Shown here: one piece after another, positions 31,940 to 39,213 of the stretch | Position numbering within the stretch: position 1 is the stretch's first letter | Layout: each line of letters begins with the position of its first letter | IMG/VR virus record: IMGVR_UViG_3300042876_000338 | Coordinates: 1 to 59,156 of that record | Origin: a virus | Strand: one strand, 5' to 3' | Length of the DNA: 59,156 nucleotides | Position numbers and translations under genes: made by a program | The notes under the pieces: generated by a model | What the model saw: the letters and a program-made list of their open reading frames with translations, nothing else | Database searches by the model: none | What the model was told of the DNA's origin: nothing

Positions 31940-32773
31940 CTAGATCCTGCCGTAGCGCACCGCGACGCACCAATCGTCGACCGCGAGCGTCGCGTCAGGC
32001 GAGGTAATCGTCACCCCGCCAAGGTTGAGGTCGAGCCGGTCCAACTCGGCCGGGATCGATGTGACGAGCCCGGGGATGATCGCGCCGAGCGCGGGCGCGG
32101 CCCATGCCACGTCCGTCGAGTAGTTCCCCTGCCCCATCTCGTCGGACGTCGTGTCGGTGCGGAAGAAGAGGCGCGCGCCGTAGATGGTACCGGGCACGAT
32201 GCCGCCCGCCTTGCCCGCGGTCGGGAGGAAGAGAAGCGTCCGCGTCGGCTCGACGTGGATCGAGGGCGTGCCGTTCTGGTTCGAGCCCGCGGACGACCCC
32301 GTCGCGTACTCCCACGGGAACTTCGACGGCCAGTTGCGCTTGAGCACGGGGAGCGGGCTCGCGTCAGCCTCGACCTTCAAGATGACACGCCAGTAGGGAA
32401 TCTCGGGCCGCGCCGACGGGATCGAGAAGCGCACGTCCTTCTGGAGCGCGACCTTCAGCATGACGATTCCGCCCCCGGCCCAGCCGAAGGGGAGCCCGTA
32501 CTCGAACGAATCGAACTCGCCGGGGTAGATCGCCTCGCCGGGTCGCAGGATGAACGTCCCCGTCGCCGCATGGCCGAAGAAGGTGATCGCGACGGGCGCC
32601 ATCGACGTCGCCTCATTCACGATTCCGTAGCCGCGACCCGCCGACCACTTCTTCGCGGTCGTCTGAACGACCTGATTCCCCGGGGGCTGCGGAAGGTAGT
32701 AGCCCCCCGTGACGGGTTCGATGTACCGCTGGATCGCGTAGTTCTCGACGATCTGTGCGACGAGGTTGCTCAT
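31940..32773 (-). CDS. Beta-rich capsid/vertex candidate, 277 aa
   Basis: Predicted almost all beta, no cysteine pairs, no membrane span. Typical segments are FILRPGEAIYPGEFD, MLKVALQKDVRFSIP, YWRVILKVEAD and a C-terminal DDWCVAVRYGRI. It is the first of four adjacent beta-rich proteins of 277-365 aa arranged with minimal gaps. Virion structural protein by context; fold assignment needs modelling. Confidence 0.78.
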   Translation of the reverse strand: MSNLVAQIVENYAIQRYIEPVTGGYYLPQPPGNQVVQTTAKKWSAGRGYGIVNEATSMAPVAITFFGHAATGTFILRPGEAIYPGEFDSFEYGLPFGWAGGGIVMLKVALQKDVRFSIPSARPEIPYWRVILKVEADASPLPVLKRNWPSKFPWEYATGSSAGSNQNGTPSIHVEPTRTLLFLPTAGKAGGIVPGTIYGARLFFRTDTTSDEMGQGNYSTDVAWAAPALGAIIPGLVTSIPAELDRLDLNLGGVTITSPDATLAVDDWCVAVRYGRI

Positions 32774-32782
32774 GTCATTCTC

Positions 32783-33646
32783 CTAGGCGATCGTCCGGTA
32801 GCCGAGCATCCCGAGGTAGACACGGAAGGCGTCGCCCGCCGCGACAGCGGACCCCGACAGCGCAGTCTTGATGTAGCCCTTCGAGGGCAGGTTGAAGTTC
32901 ATCGTCCACGACTGCCGCGCCATGTCGAAGAGCGTCGAGAGCGGAGTCGGAACGCGCGTGATCTTCGTGCCGTCGTGGAGTTCGAGATCGCCGAGCACGG
33001 TCGTCATGCGACGATGCTGATACATGAACTCGTCGAGTCCGAGCCGCCCGATCATGCGCTCGACAAGGATCGGCTCGTTGTGCTCGTTGTAGAACTTCCC
33101 GACTGGCACATCCTCCGCGATGGCCGCCGCCGCGGGCGTGATCCGCGACGACTCCCAGCCATAGAGCACGGGGACGCGAATCGTCGCAGGGCGGTCGACG
33201 GGGGAGCACCGGGCGAAGAGGTACGGCTGAATCCCCGCGGAGGGCGCGACGCGGCAGCGGAGCTTGAAGTCGATTCGGTCTCCGGGAGCGAGGTAGACCG
33301 GCTGATCGAACACCGTGAGCGCCGAGGAGAACTCCCCGCCGTGCGGATCCCACGTGGTCGCAGGGACGGGAACCCAGCCGTTCGTGACCTCCGTGGAGCC
33401 GAAACGGATCGCCCACTCGGGTCGCGGGTTCGTCGTGTCGTCGTAATGATCGAGCGACTGAGACGAGACGCCGACAGCCTGCTCACTCGCGCCCCCCGCA
33501 CCGCGCGCGATGGCGCCGACGCCGATCGCGTGGACACGGAGCCACCCCGGCGTCGTGTTTCTGAACACGCGCTCCTCGGGGGTCATCACCTGATCCGCCG
33601 CAGGCGTGGCGAACCGCGCCGACTGCATGATGTACGGGTGAGCCAT
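32783..33646 (-). CDS. Two-lobed beta-sandwich capsid candidate, 287 aa
   Basis: The first lobe contains FDQPVYLAPGDRIDFKLRCRV then PYLFARCSP. The second lobe ends with WTMNFNLPSKGYIKTAL and RVYLGMLGYRTIA. The P-x2-L-x-PG-x5-F-x-V...L-x-G-x-R pattern repeats in the neighbouring 34617 and 35724 proteins, suggesting paralogous double jelly rolls. TAATG coupling with the upstream gene. Confidence 0.78.
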   Translation of the reverse strand: MAHPYIMQSARFATPAADQVMTPEERVFRNTTPGWLRVHAIGVGAIARGAGGASEQAVGVSSQSLDHYDDTTNPRPEWAIRFGSTEVTNGWVPVPATTWDPHGGEFSSALTVFDQPVYLAPGDRIDFKLRCRVAPSAGIQPYLFARCSPVDRPATIRVPVLYGWESSRITPAAAAIAEDVPVGKFYNEHNEPILVERMIGRLGLDEFMYQHRRMTTVLGDLELHDGTKITRVPTPLSTLFDMARQSWTMNFNLPSKGYIKTALSGSAVAAGDAFRVYLGMLGYRTIA

Positions 33647-34617
33647 TACAGCACCTCGGGGCGCGTGCCGAAGAGCGCCAGCAAGAAGTCCACATCCGTT
33701 GCGACGAGGGCGCGGAGCGTTGCGCGAACGCGGGTATTCGGCGAGAGCGTGAACGGATGGACGTAGCTGTGACGTCGGGCGAAGAGCGCCGCCTGCTCGA
33801 CCACGTCGTCGCTATTCAGCAAGTCGCCGTTGGGCCAGCGAAGCTGAAGCCGTGGCGCGGAGATCGCGCCGACCGCGCCGATCGAGTCGACGATGGCGTA
33901 GGCGGCGGTCGCCGTGATCGACGCGGTGATCATGCGATCCACCGCGAGATCGATCGAGAGCGGGTTCCGAAGCTCCTGATCACTGGAGTCGACGGAGAGG
34001 GGAAGCGCGCGGCCCGCGGAGCGCATCGCAATCCTCCCCGACGTCCAGAAGGGGATGCGCTGCACCGTCGGCTTGTGGATTCCCTCGGGCAGCGTCTTGC
34101 CGATCAGCGTCACCGCGATGGTCTGCGCGGCCGTCGCCACGCCCGTTACCGTCGAGGGCGGGTTCCGACGAACGCGCCCGGAGAACCCAACGCCGGGAGC
34201 GAGTCGGATCGGCTGGGGGAATGTGATCACGCGAGTCGTACGCTCCGTGTGCACGCTCGCGTTCCCAGCAGCGGGTTCGATCGACGTGGAGAACGGCGCG
34301 TCGTCCACGTCATTCCATGCGGCAAGCACGGGAAAGGGCACAAACCCGTCGGTCATCTTGTAGCGATGAACCGAAAGGTCGACGTCCACGGCGGCGCCGA
34401 ACTGGCCGAGGACCGGATACGTCGGGCCTGCGGCCTGCGGCGTGCCATGGACGGTCACGATCATCGTCGTGATCTCGATCGGCACGCGCAGCGTGTTCTG
34501 GATCTTTGTGGAGTCGAGCGAGACCGGAACCGTCCCCACGCCACCCGAAGGGATCGTGGCCGTCGTGCGAAGCACGATGGGGGTCGGAACCATGTTCATG
34601 TTGATCGGCGTCGACAT
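33646..34617 (-). CDS. Two-lobed beta-sandwich capsid candidate, 323 aa
   Basis: The N-terminal lobe ends with ITFPQPIRLAPGVGFSGRVRR and QTIAVTLIGKTLPEG. The C-terminal lobe ends with YVHPFTLSPNTRVRATLRAL and DFLLALFGTRPEVL. Each half has the PxxLxPG...V...LxGxR layout, so the protein looks like an internal duplication (two jelly rolls). Hydrophobic beta strands, no membrane helix. Confidence 0.78.
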   Translation of the reverse strand: MSTPINMNMVPTPIVLRTTATIPSGGVGTVPVSLDSTKIQNTLRVPIEITTMIVTVHGTPQAAGPTYPVLGQFGAAVDVDLSVHRYKMTDGFVPFPVLAAWNDVDDAPFSTSIEPAAGNASVHTERTTRVITFPQPIRLAPGVGFSGRVRRNPPSTVTGVATAAQTIAVTLIGKTLPEGIHKPTVQRIPFWTSGRIAMRSAGRALPLSVDSSDQELRNPLSIDLAVDRMITASITATAAYAIVDSIGAVGAISAPRLQLRWPNGDLLNSDDVVEQAALFARRHSYVHPFTLSPNTRVRATLRALVATDVDFLLALFGTRPEVL

Positions 34618-34626
34618 CGTGGACTC

Positions 34627-35724
34627 CTACGAAAGCGCTTCTTCGCGCCAGCCGAGGAAGGACAGGTGGAGGGAGTGCTGATACGTGAGCGGCGTGCCCC
34701 CCGGCCACGTCGGCGCGAGCCCGGAGTCGGGCGCGGAGGTGTAGAACTTCACGGCCGCCTTGTAGAAGTCGCCGGGAGGAAGGAGGTGCGGAACCTCGAT
34801 CGCGCCAGCGACCGCGAACACGTCCCAGATCGGCTGGTAGTCGTTGATGATCGGCCAGTTCCGCGACGTGTGCAGTTTCAACCGCAGGAGGCCCATCGTC
34901 TGCGCCACCCCGGCGCCGTTGCCCTCGTTGGTTCTCCCGTCACTGAAGAGCAGCGCCGAGGCCAGCGGGGTCGCCGTGGTCCCCGAGCAGAGCGAGGCGT
35001 GCCGCGCGAGGATCCGGGTGATGTGCAACGTCTTGCCGAGCGTGTTCGCCAGCGCACGCTCATCGGAGATGTCGGTGTCCGCAACGATCTTCGACTCCTT
35101 CGAGCGCCACGCGAGCACGTAGGGCACCGCAGTCGTCGGCGTGCGATCGTCGGCGAACTTGCCGAGGATGGCGATGCGCCCGATGATCGGGAAGTTCACC
35201 GTGCCGGGATGGGAGAACTTCGCCGTGATCGCGCACCGTGGAGGCAGGACGAGCGGACGCTCCAGCCGCCACACGTACTGCGTGGCAAGCTCGACGCCCG
35301 CGGCGACGTAGCCCTGCGCGGAGAAGTTGTCGAGGCGGCCGAGGTTCCAGAGCGGCACGGGCTCGGACATCACCGGCTTCCCGCCGATCGTGATCGCCGC
35401 GCGAAGGATGCCGCCAAGGTTCGAGAAGGTCGACGAGGTGTTGGGCGCGTCCGCGGTGAACCGGATCTCCCGGACCTCGATCGCGCGACCCGAGTTGTTC
35501 GAGATCGTGCCGGTGGGAACTTCGGCCTCCGTGCCCGGATCGATCGTCGCGTCGCCGTACAGGCACGCGGGGGGCGCGTAGAGATCGGTGGGCTGCTTCT
35601 CGGGAGCCGCGGGCCGGTTGGTCGGCCGCATGGGAACCTGACGCGGCGGAACACCCATGACGCGGGCCACGGTACCCGTACTCTTCGGCGCCCAACGCGA
35701 CGTGACGCGAACGATCTTCTTCAT
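34627..35724 (-). CDS. Two-lobed beta-sandwich capsid candidate, 365 aa
   Basis: A basic, Pro-rich N-terminus of about 50 residues is followed by two similar lobes. Lobe one ends WRLERPLVLPPRCAITAKF...IIGRIAILG; lobe two ends GAIEVPHLLPPGDFYKAAVKF...HLSFLGWREE. The repeated end pattern supports a double jelly roll. It is separated from the 231-aa gene upstream by a hairpin. Confidence 0.8.
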   Translation of the reverse strand: MKKIVRVTSRWAPKSTGTVARVMGVPPRQVPMRPTNRPAAPEKQPTDLYAPPACLYGDATIDPGTEAEVPTGTISNNSGRAIEVREIRFTADAPNTSSTFSNLGGILRAAITIGGKPVMSEPVPLWNLGRLDNFSAQGYVAAGVELATQYVWRLERPLVLPPRCAITAKFSHPGTVNFPIIGRIAILGKFADDRTPTTAVPYVLAWRSKESKIVADTDISDERALANTLGKTLHITRILARHASLCSGTTATPLASALLFSDGRTNEGNGAGVAQTMGLLRLKLHTSRNWPIINDYQPIWDVFAVAGAIEVPHLLPPGDFYKAAVKFYTSAPDSGLAPTWPGGTPLTYQHSLHLSFLGWREEALS

Positions 35725-35781
35725 GTGACTCCTCCAAGCGCCGCGAGCTACTTGGGACTGCTGTTGATGGGGCGGCCGAGG

Positions 35782-35820
35782 GAGCGGTGGAGGCGGGTTT
35801 GATCCCGCAGTCCACCGCTC
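35782..35820 (-). terminator. Long hairpin after the 231-aa gene
   Basis: GAGCGGTGGA (35782-35791) pairs with TCCACCGCTC (35811-35820), with an inner GGCGGG/CCCGC stem and a 6-base loop. No T run. It separates the 231-aa protein gene from the other capsid candidates and may give partial termination, raising the relative yield of the upstream gene. Confidence 0.55.
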
Positions 35821-35838
35821 GACGACTACCTCATCGGG

Positions 35839-36534
35839 CTACCGGACCTCGCGAGCGACGTTCGCGAAGAGAACGCACCAGAAGAGGACCGGCTGCCCGA
35901 CCGTGTCGCTCGTGTTGAAGTCGAGCGTCGCCGTCGGGCTGAACTTCGCGACCGGCGTGTCGTTCTTGCCGATCCCGATGCCGACCTTCAGCTTGCGCCC
36001 GCCGCCGAAGCCGATCTGGGAGTACCCGACGGTCGTCGCGTTCGCGGTCGTGCTGGGACCGGAGTGCGCGGCGGTGCCGAGGTTCGGGTACAGGAAGAGC
36101 GGCCCCATGCTCTTCCGCTTCCGGGTGATCGTCAGCTCGAACCAGACCTTCGAGGTCAGGTCGTTCACCTCGAACGGCGTGGCGCCGTAGGCCGAGTAGA
36201 GGCCGGTCGCCCGGACGATGGACGCCTGATCGACGGTCACGCCGATCGCGCGGATCGAAGCGTCACCCTGCGCCTGCCCGAGCTGTCCGGCCTGCTCCAT
36301 GGAGGTGTGAAGCTCGGTCTGGGCGCCCTTGTAGTGCGTCGGCCACGTCGTGTCGACGATGGTCGCGCCCTTCGAGGTCACCATCGTCTGCCCGATCGGC
36401 ACGGTGAAGAGCGAGAGGGCGTTGGCGGCGCCGTCGGCGAAGACGCCAGCGGAGTAAATGTGATCGTCGACCGCGTCCATGAGGCCGGGCGCGGAGGTGG
36501 GGGAGTGCGGCGAACGGGGAACCATGAACTTCAT
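35839..36534 (-). CDS. Beta-rich structural protein, 231 aa (major capsid candidate)
   Basis: ATG at 36534 has AAAGGAG upstream. Beta-rich with segments SLFTVPIGQTMVTSKG, VWFELTITRKRKS, RKLKVGIGIGKND and LFWCVLFANVAREVR. It lacks the two-lobed pattern of its neighbours. A strong hairpin follows it, and another (36598-36614) precedes it, the arrangement expected for a highly expressed virion protein. Which of the five beta proteins is the true major capsid protein cannot be decided from sequence. Confidence 0.78.
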   Translation of the reverse strand: MKFMVPRSPHSPTSAPGLMDAVDDHIYSAGVFADGAANALSLFTVPIGQTMVTSKGATIVDTTWPTHYKGAQTELHTSMEQAGQLGQAQGDASIRAIGVTVDQASIVRATGLYSAYGATPFEVNDLTSKVWFELTITRKRKSMGPLFLYPNLGTAAHSGPSTTANATTVGYSQIGFGGGRKLKVGIGIGKNDTPVAKFSPTATLDFNTSDTVGQPVLFWCVLFANVAREVR

Positions 36535-36610
36535 TTGCTGTCTCCTTTGTTGCGTTGCGCTGTTGCGCGCGGTTGCTGCGGTGATCGACGTTGCGGGCTA
36601 GCTCAGCGAG

Positions 36611-37255
36611 CTAGAACGCCTCGTCGGAGTCGTAGATCGCGTTGAGGCCGTTGAGCGCCGGGGAGGAGTCCTCGACGAGGACGCCGTACGGCTGCTCCAC
36701 GATCTCGCCGAGACCGGGGACGGTGACGTAGTCGCCGAAGTACGCCGGGAACTGGCGCTTCAGCAGATCCCAGCCGACCGGGACGAGGCCCGCGACCATG
36801 GCGCCGTAGAGCACGCCCTTGGCCTTCGCCATGTTCTTCTTCTTGAGGAAAATGTACCCGCCGATCCCGGCGAGGATCGTCGAGACGGGGCCGATGTTGG
36901 CCGAGATGAAGCCGGGGAGCTTGTCACCGATCCCGGCCTTCTCGATCCCCATCTTCACGACCGCGCCGCCAGCCATGCCGACGCCCGCGCCCATGAGCAG
37001 GTCGTTCATGCGAACGGACTGGCCGAGGGGGTTGAGATCCTTGACGACGCTTCCGATGTTGCCGAGCCCGGGGATCGTGAGGTAGTCCCCGAAGCCACGG
37101 CGCCTGCGACGGCGGTGAGCCATGTGCTTCTCCTTCTGGGGCGACACGCCCCGGTGGTCGCGGCGCCGCGAGCTACCGCGCGAGTTTGAACTGGAACGCC
37201 GAGCGCCAGTACCGGCGCCGGGAACGGTGTAGCCCTCGAAGATCGCGAGCCGCAC
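36611..37255 (-). CDS. Membrane protein with repeated FGDY-PGLG motif, 214 aa (short form 170 aa)
   Basis: GTG at 37255 (after TAGGAG) gives a 44-residue extension beginning MRLAIFEGY, like the 22535-22879 protein. An internal ATG at 37123 (after AAGGAG) gives MAHRRRRRRGFGDY and may be the main start, so two forms are possible. The motif FGDYLTIPGLGNI near the short-form start recurs as FGDYVTVPGLGEI near the end. Between them are two or three spans (MGAGVGMAGGAVV, VSTILAGIGGYIFL, GVLYGAMVAGLVPVG). The 3' end carries a hairpin CTAGCTC/GAGCTAG (36598-36614). Confidence 0.78.
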   Translation of the reverse strand: MRLAIFEGYTVPGAGTGARRSSSNSRGSSRRRDHRGVSPQKEKHMAHRRRRRRGFGDYLTIPGLGNIGSVVKDLNPLGQSVRMNDLLMGAGVGMAGGAVVKMGIEKAGIGDKLPGFISANIGPVSTILAGIGGYIFLKKKNMAKAKGVLYGAMVAGLVPVGWDLLKRQFPAYFGDYVTVPGLGEIVEQPYGVLVEDSSPALNGLNAIYDSDEAF

Positions 37256-37264
37256 GGTGAACTC

Positions 37265-37582
37265 CTACTTCCGCTTGCGGAGGAGCATGAACGCGCCGAG
37301 GCCGAGACCGGCGAGGGCGACGTACATGAGGATCGTGCCGGTGTCGTCTTCCTTCGGCTGGACGAACGAGGGGTCCATCGGGTTCGTCCGCAGCCCGGTG
37401 CCCGCCTTGCCACCCCCGGTGAGCGCCTTCGTGGCGTCGGCCGCGGCGCCCGCGGTGTCCCCCTTCGCCCACTTGCCGACGATCGTGTGCCCGGGGACGA
37501 CGGCCGCGAGACCCGACTTCACGGAGTCGAGCCAGCCGCCGAAGCTCTCGTTGTACTGGTAGACGCTCTGTGGCGAGAACAT
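37265..37582 (-). CDS. C-terminally anchored protein, 105 aa
   Basis: ATG at 37582 follows AGGAGGACCC. A polar N-terminal domain (MFSPQSVYQYNESFGGWLD...) and a Gly/Lys linker lead to one C-terminal span near 84-100 (GTILMYVALAGLGLGAFML) and tail LRKRK. Candidate virion membrane protein. Confidence 0.78.
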   Translation of the reverse strand: MFSPQSVYQYNESFGGWLDSVKSGLAAVVPGHTIVGKWAKGDTAGAAADATKALTGGGKAGTGLRTNPMDPSFVQPKEDDTGTILMYVALAGLGLGAFMLLRKRK

Positions 37583-37590
37583 GGGTCCTC

Positions 37591-37698
37591 CTACCGGCCG
37601 CGCTTCAGCTTCGAGCGCATGCACGCCTTGTGCGCCGTCTTCTTCTTGCCCTTGCACGCCCGAGCCGCCGCCGCGAACCGCTTCTGATGGTGGGTCAT
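37591..37698 (-). CDS. 35-aa basic peptide
   Basis: ATG at 37698 with AAGGAGATCGGC upstream. MTHHQKRFAAAARACKGKKK... has two Cys and is about 40 percent Lys/Arg/His. It resembles the C-terminal part of the 64-aa peptide next door (AARACAG), so the two may share origin. Probable DNA-binding virion peptide. Confidence 0.62.
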   Translation of the reverse strand: MTHHQKRFAAAARACKGKKKTAHKACMRSKLKRGR

Positions 37699-37708
37699 GC
37701 CGATCTCC

Positions 37709-37903
37709 TTAGAAGTGCTTGCGGATGCAGGCGCCGCGGGTCTTCGTGCCGACCTTGCCGACGCCCGCGCAGGCACGAGCCGCACGGGCGAGCGCCTTCT
37801 GCGCCTTCGTCTTCGGCGAGCACTTGTGCGCGGTGAACGACCGGCGACCGATCTTCACGCGGATGGAACGCTTCGCTCCGGCTCTCTTGCAGTTCTTCGC
37901 CAT
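37709..37903 (-). CDS. 64-aa basic peptide
   Basis: ATG at 37903, GGAG upstream. MAKNCKRAGAKRSIRVKIGRR... with four Cys, ending GACIRKHF. Contains ALARAARACAG similar to the neighbouring 35-aa peptide (FAAAARACKG). Likely nucleic-acid or capsid binding. Confidence 0.68.
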   Translation of the reverse strand: MAKNCKRAGAKRSIRVKIGRRSFTAHKCSPKTKAQKALARAARACAGVGKVGTKTRGACIRKHF

Positions 37904-37905
37904 GA

Positions 37906-38133
37906 TCAGCTCCTCTTCGATCCGCGAGTCGCGGCTCGGTACAGCATGAACGCGCCGATCACGGCGCCGAGAACGATGGGATGCGTCGCGTAGAACACCG
38001 CGATCTCGACCTTCGTGGCCTCGCGCGCGGTGACGTTGCCCCCCGCGGGCATGAACTGCCAGCCGCGATTCACGTCCCAGAAGACGCCGCCCGAGACGGG
38101 CGCGACGGTACGTGCGAGGAGCGGAACGGCCAC
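37906..38133 (-). CDS. C-terminally anchored small protein, 75 aa
   Basis: GTG start close behind the previous stop. A short ectodomain-like N-terminus (TVAPVSGGVFWDVNRGW), one span near 52-68 (HPIVLGAVIGAFMLYRA) and a basic tail TRGSKRS. Same topology as 37265 and 22535. Confidence 0.68.
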   Translation of the reverse strand: MAVPLLARTVAPVSGGVFWDVNRGWQFMPAGGNVTAREATKVEIAVFYATHPIVLGAVIGAFMLYRAATRGSKRS

Positions 38134-38136
38134 GAG

Positions 38137-38457
38137 CTAGTACCTCTTCGACGCACGCCGGGTGCGGCGCGATTTGCGGTTGGACTTCGAGTAGCCTGCG
38201 AATCCGGCGAACGCGCCCGACCGCTTCGAGATCGACGAGGCGATCTTGCGGAGCGCGCCGCCGATCGCCTTCCGCGGATTCTTGCCCGACACGCACGCCG
38301 ACGACTTCCATGCGGGGCCGCTCCGACGGTTCAAGCTCTGGTTGACGAAGGCGCACGCGCGGAACGCGCCCGACGCGGTCACGTTGGGGATGATCCTGAC
38401 ACGCACGTCGATCATCCTGATCCGGCCCGTCGTGTCTGTCCGTCTGACCTTCGCCAT
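38137..38457 (-). CDS. Small basic paralogue family member, 106 aa
   Basis: Starts MAKVRRTDTTGR; the core is IDVRVRIIPN, FRACAFVNQSLNRRSG, SACVSGKNPRKAIGGALRKIASSI, then an Arg/Ser/Lys-rich tail. It shares the strand / x-AC / C-x-G-x-NP-x-KA-x3-AL layout with 30399, 30572 and 31628 genes. Confidence 0.76.
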   Translation of the reverse strand: MAKVRRTDTTGRIRMIDVRVRIIPNVTASGAFRACAFVNQSLNRRSGPAWKSSACVSGKNPRKAIGGALRKIASSISKRSGAFAGFAGYSKSNRKSRRTRRASKRY

Positions 38458-38467
38458 TCTCTCGCTC

Positions 38468-39019
38468 CTATTCCGGGGGCCAGTAGGTCATCACGCGGCC
38501 CTTCGGCGGCTCCCAGCCGACGGAGGCCGACGCAACGGTCGTGTCGAGGCCGTGCCCGCCGTAGCTCTTGGGCCACGGCCCGTTCTTCGGCACGGCGGCG
38601 ACGCAGTAGACGTGGGTGTAGTTGCGGGATCCGGCTTTGCCGTACGCGCGAGCGCCGACCTTGAAGCCGATCGACGCGGCGAGCGCGCCGACGAGGATGT
38701 TGTGCTCGTCGCAGTCGCCAGCGCAGGCGCCATCCTCGCACTCTTCGAGGATCTTCTTCGCGCCCTGATACCAGTCGACGCTGCGGGGGTCGCTGACGTA
38801 GCGGAGCCCCTTCTCCAGCCCCGGGATGCGCGGGTCGCCTTCCTTCACCGCGCGGAAGATGGCTTCGAGTTCGCAGAGGTCGTCGCGAGCGGAGCAGTCC
38901 GACGTGATCTGACGCGCGGCCTTGACGACCTTCGGGTCGATCGCGCCCTTCGCGATCAACTCACCGATGATGGTCAACGCTGCCCGTTGGTCTGGGACGT
39001 CCGCAAATCGAAACGGCAC
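38468..39019 (-). CDS. Transglutaminase-like cysteine protein, 183 aa
   Basis: The GTG start at 39019 has GAGGGG upstream. ACAGDCDEHNILVGALAASIGF around C103, a His in YTHVYCVAAVP at 136 and GLDTTVASASVGWEPP with D159 make the Cys-His-Asp triad of the transglutaminase/papain-like superfamily. Phage members crosslink or process capsid or act as peptidases. Placed at the head of the virion-gene block. Confidence 0.8.
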   Translation of the reverse strand: MPFRFADVPDQRAALTIIGELIAKGAIDPKVVKAARQITSDCSARDDLCELEAIFRAVKEGDPRIPGLEKGLRYVSDPRSVDWYQGAKKILEECEDGACAGDCDEHNILVGALAASIGFKVGARAYGKAGSRNYTHVYCVAAVPKNGPWPKSYGGHGLDTTVASASVGWEPPKGRVMTYWPPE

Positions 39020-39027
39020 TCGACCCC

Positions 39028-39056
39028 TCGACAGGGAGAGCGCCTCGCCGAGTCAA
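39028..39056 (-). promoter_or_regulatory. Possible promoter for the virion block
   Basis: TTGACT (39056-39051) and TGTCGA (39033-39028) are 17 bases apart on the minus strand, just before the 39019 start. The terminator upstream (39130-39163) means a promoter is expected here. The -10 box is poor. Confidence 0.35.
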
Positions 39057-39129
39057 TGCTTGCCACGAAGGAGTGGTCGGCGTCAAGCGCGCTTTGTCGT
39101 CGCACCGATCTCCCCGTCCATCGCCCATG

Positions 39130-39163
39130 AAAAAGGCACCCCCGAGGTTCGCTCGGGGGTGCC
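39130..39163 (-). terminator. Strong rho-independent terminator (minus strand)
   Basis: A perfect 12-bp stem (GGCACCCCCGAG and complement, 39135-39146 with 39152-39163) over a 5-base loop, followed by five T on the minus strand. It splits the late region into 44112-39214 and 39019-22946 units. Confidence 0.9.
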
Positions 39164-39213
39164 ACGGGGGGACGGGAGGAGTGCTCGGAGAGAACTCCAA
39201 CGTCGTGATTCTT

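Noticed and set aside
32255-33766. Plus-strand frame of 503 codons
   Set aside because: Antisense to two beta-rich structural genes and without SD or motif.
33757-35802. Plus-strand open frame of 681 codons
   Set aside because: Antisense to two capsid candidates with poor composition; the minus genes have SDs and coupled starts.
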